Part shown: positions 61,917-64,000 of the stretch, piece by piece
Layout: every line of letters begins with the position of its first letter
How positions within the stretch are numbered: the first letter of the stretch is position 1
Assembly (NCBI GenBank): GCA_036397035.1
Contig: DASWJS010000031.1
Location: 143,108-207,107, forward strand
Source: DASWJS01 sp036397035
Lineage (GTDB): Bacteria; Actinomycetota; AC-67
Direction of reading: 5' to 3'
DNA length: 64,000 nucleotides
The notes under the pieces: model-generated
What the model was told of the DNA's origin: nothing
Database searches by the model: none
Seen by the model: the letters and a program-made list of their open reading frames with translations, nothing else
Program-made: the position numbers and the translations under genes

Positions 61917-62701
61917 GCGACGAGCTGCTGAAGGAATCGCTGCACCACGCCGCGGCGGGCGAGCCGCCCGCCGGCGACGCCTTCGCGCGCTTCGGCGCCG
62001 CCCGCCGGCGCGCGGCCGTCGTGCGCGCGGTCACGATGACGGTCGTCGTCGCCGCGATCCTCGCCTCGTTCTCGCTGGTGCTGCCCAACCCCTTCCGGAG
62101 CGGCGCGCCGACCGAGTTCGTTCCGGGAGGCGTGCGCTCGCCCGACCGGGAGATCACCGAGCGCGTATACACCGACTCGGTGGCGCGCTACCGGATCGCG
62201 GTGCCGGTCGCCTTCGAGGCCCGTGGGGACGAAGGCGCGCGCGTTGTCTTCTTCGCGCAAGCCGACCCGCCGATCGAGCCCGGCGATCCCTACACCGACC
62301 TCTACGACGACGCCGGCGAGCTGGAGATCCCGCGCACGTTCTACGTGCAGGTGACGCCGGACGTTCCCGCGAACCGTCCGCTCGGGCGAACCGAGGACCG
62401 CGTCGGCCTGGACGCGCTGGAGGATCGCGGGGCGCGCGTCGAGCGCGACGTCGTGCTGCCGGCGTTCGAAGGGCAACTGCGCGAGCCCGGCCTGGCCGTG
62501 ACCTACCCGCGCGAGCCCTCGGGCGGGATGCCCGCCTACTGGTGCCGCGGGTGCGCCACACGCGAGTTCCGGGTCGCGCTGGAAGGCGGCGCCGTGCTCT
62601 TCATCCGGGTCGTCGCGCCCGACGAGCCGACGATGACGCTCTACGACGGCGTCGTCGGCCGCATCGTCGACAGCCTCGCTACTCATGCGAGGAGGGGGTA
62701 A
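61913..62701 (+). CDS. Putative membrane anti-sigma factor or sigma-linked protein
   Basis: A 262-residue protein with a short cytoplasmic N-terminus of about 36 residues, one transmembrane helix (AVTMTVVVAAILASFSLVL) and an extracytoplasmic domain with one CxxC pair (YWCRGCATREF). No zinc anti-sigma motif (HxxxCxxC) is present, so anti-sigma function is inferred from its coupling (ATGA) to the ECF sigma gene. Confidence 0.6.
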   Translation: MSDELLKESLHHAAAGEPPAGDAFARFGAARRRAAVVRAVTMTVVVAAILASFSLVLPNPFRSGAPTEFVPGGVRSPDREITERVYTDSVARYRIAVPVAFEARGDEGARVVFFAQADPPIEPGDPYTDLYDDAGELEIPRTFYVQVTPDVPANRPLGRTEDRVGLDALEDRGARVERDVVLPAFEGQLREPGLAVTYPREPSGGMPAYWCRGCATREFRVALEGGAVLFIRVVAPDEPTMTLYDGVVGRIVDSLATHARRG

Positions 62702-62825
62702 GTGCGTCGCCCCCGGGCTTCCGACGAGCGGACGGTGCCGCCCGCTGGCGTTCTTCTTCGGGAGGGAAGTTTGGGTAGTGGGTCATTACACGCTATCCTT
62801 CGCCCTCCGGGCAGAGGGGGAGTGT

Positions 62826-63404
62826 ATGTCCAAAGTGCATCAGGCGGGAGTGGTTGGTATCGCGGCGGTTGTCCTCATGTCGTGGTCTCTCGCGAGCGCC
62901 CAGCCGGACGAGCCGTTTTCCGCCTGGGCAGAGCCGAAATGTAGTTCCTCACCCCCGTCTTGGTGCGACATCAACTTCTCTCCAGCGCGACCAGATCCGC
63001 CGGTTGTAGGAGGCACGGTCCAGACGGCAACGGATTGTCACGACGATCTGTGCATCAAGGTCACTTCGGAGAAGGACGGCTCCGCATTCATTACCGACAT
63101 CGAGGTTTGGACCAGGGTAGGCTGCAAAGGCTCCGACTACTCTGGATCATTCAAGATAACCGCCACTCATGATGGGCAATCTCAAATTGGGAAGGCGAGC
63201 AACGTTGTCCTCATTTCGGGTTGCAACCAGGCGTGGGTGGCCGATCCCGACTTGGGTATCAGGGGAGCCGCCTTGTTCTTTGAGGCCCGGGGGAGATGGC
63301 CGGTCGAGTTCCGTTATCCGGATCCAACCCAGATATGCGTGCAATGGGTGAGAGAGACAGGCATAACGCCAGGCGGCACTCCCTGCGCTACCGCTCACGA
63401 TTGA
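62826..63404 (+). CDS. Secreted cysteine-containing protein of unknown function
   Basis: A 192-residue protein with a signal peptide (GIAAVVLMSWSLASA) and a mature part with eight cysteines (PKCSS, SWCDI, TDCHD, DLCIK, VGCKG, SGCNQ, QICVQ, TPCAT). No family is recognised. GGGGGAG precedes the ATG. Composition is less GC-rich than the core genes. An ABC-type ATPase gene starts 62 nt downstream, in an arrangement like that near 35-38 kb. Confidence 0.65.
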   Translation: MSKVHQAGVVGIAAVVLMSWSLASAQPDEPFSAWAEPKCSSSPPSWCDINFSPARPDPPVVGGTVQTATDCHDDLCIKVTSEKDGSAFITDIEVWTRVGCKGSDYSGSFKITATHDGQSQIGKASNVVLISGCNQAWVADPDLGIRGAALFFEARGRWPVEFRYPDPTQICVQWVRETGITPGGTPCATAHD

Positions 63405-63465
63405 TGACGATCAGGCCTCGGAGAGGCGTGTCCTCCGAGTTAGAAGGCCACGCCCAGAACGCCCC

Positions 63466-64000
63466 GTGAACGATCAGATAGGGCGGGGCATCGATGTTGA
63501 GAACGTCTCGAAATCGTTCGGGCCGCTCCACGCGTTGGAGGATGTGTCCTTCCGGTTGGCACCGGGCCTGACTGGCTTGCTAGGGCCGAACGGTGCAGGA
63601 AAGACAACCTTGCTCCGTATCCTCGCTACGGTCACCCCGCCCGACAGTGGCAGAGTGCGAACGCTTGGGCTCGATCCCTGCCGGGACCGCGATCGACGTA
63701 CAATTCGCGAGTCGCTTGGATACATGCCTCAAGAGCTGGGCTTGTACGAAGGCCTCCGAGCCCGCGACTTCTTGGACTACGTCGCCACCTTGAAGGGCTT
63801 GGGTTCACGAGCCCAACGCCGCACGCACGTGGATCAGGCGATCCGGCGAGCGCAGCTGTCCGGTGAGGAGGCCCACAAGCGAATCCGCAGCTTGTCAGGC
63901 GGGCAACGACGGAGGGTTGGCATCGCTCAGGCTCTCCTGGGCTCGCCTGCCGTGCTGCTCCTTGATGAACCAACCGTGGGCCTCGACCCGGAGCAAAGAG
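63466..64000 (+). CDS. ABC transporter ATPase, 3'-truncated by window end
   Basis: The frame is open to the last base; 178 residues are visible. It has Walker A LGPNGAGKTTLLRILA, Q-loop LGYMPQELGLYEG, signature LSGGQRRRVGIAQALLG and Walker B VLLLDEPTVGLDP, so it is an ABC-2 exporter-type ATPase. GTG at 63466 is the likely start. An upstream inverted repeat (63417-63439) lies in the 61-nt gap. A permease should follow outside the window. Confidence 0.9.
   Translation, partial: MNDQIGRGIDVENVSKSFGPLHALEDVSFRLAPGLTGLLGPNGAGKTTLLRILATVTPPDSGRVRTLGLDPCRDRDRRTIRESLGYMPQELGLYEGLRARDFLDYVATLKGLGSRAQRRTHVDQAIRRAQLSGEEAHKRIRSLSGGQRRRVGIAQALLGSPAVLLLDEPTVGLDPEQR

Noticed and set aside
62702..62944. Open frame between the anti-sigma-like gene and the secreted-protein gene
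   Set aside because: Product is Arg/Gly-rich without motifs and overlaps the start of the secreted-protein gene, which has a proper ribosome site and signal peptide.
63417..63439. Inverted repeat CTCGGAG/CTCCGAG as terminator
   Set aside because: Seven bp with a 9-nt loop and no U-run; too weak to list as a separate terminator.

Overview
The window is GC-rich, densely coded bacterial chromosome with frequent GTG/TTG starts and many 1-4 nt stop/start overlaps. A BldC homologue, a valine-dehydrogenase-type enzyme beside a branched-chain-type oxoacid dehydrogenase, a Tad pilus locus of actinobacterial style, a stand-alone LigD polymerase and apparent leaderless promoters point to Actinomycetota, probably an uncultured or poorly sampled class. 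That is inference from gene content and not a phylogeny.

Layout. 1-5824: a ClpN/zinc-ribbon fragment, then purQ-purL-purF-purM (purS is not in the window). 5863-12494: a sensor kinase, then on the minus strand Nudix, oxoacid dehydrogenase E2/E1beta/E1alpha, an ImmA/IrrE protease and a Leu/Val dehydrogenase. 12495-15936: bldC, tRNA-Phe, tRNA-Asp, a HIT protein, an SLH-NlpC/P60 cell-wall hydrolase and a soluble kinase. 16114-23515: a seven-gene Tad pilus operon (CpaB, CpaE, CpaF, TadB, TadC, TadE, TadG) ended by a strong hairpin, followed by a membrane-tethered sigma factor and a tiny secreted protein. 24943-25024 is an almost perfect 82-bp palindrome between convergent genes. 25024-30805 (minus): a translationally coupled cobalamin operon btuF-btuC-btuD-cobO-cobU-cobT-cobS under a cobalamin riboswitch.

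30933-49864 is more accessory: a membrane protein, a cyclase-NB-ARC-TPR regulator, secreted proteins and lipoproteins with an ABC-2 exporter, a phosphoribosyltransferase-hydrolase fusion, a cupredoxin membrane protein, a MacB-like exporter, a beta-helix protein, a DUF4157 (eCIS-core) protein with two HExxH motifs, a SnoaL-like protein and an AbiEi/AbiEii toxin-antitoxin pair. The AbiE pair and a recombinase remnant lie between two copies of a 12-bp sequence, one of which is the 3' end of tRNA-Glu, so they look like a 2.7-kb tRNA-targeted island.

49989-64000: an AAA ATPase, YgfZ, tRNA-Lys, a PrmC-like methyltransferase with an altered NPPY motif, an ATP-dependent DNA ligase convergent with LigD polymerase, an ABM-like protein, thiolase, the MoxR-DUF58-transglutaminase operon, an ECF sigma/putative anti-sigma pair, a secreted protein, and the 5' part of an ABC-transporter ATPase that runs off the window end.

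The main metabolic themes are purine synthesis, branched-chain amino-acid breakdown (dehydrogenase plus oxoacid dehydrogenase, with a thiolase farther away) and B12 salvage. The main surface themes are Tad pili, cell-wall hydrolase and secreted proteins of unknown role.
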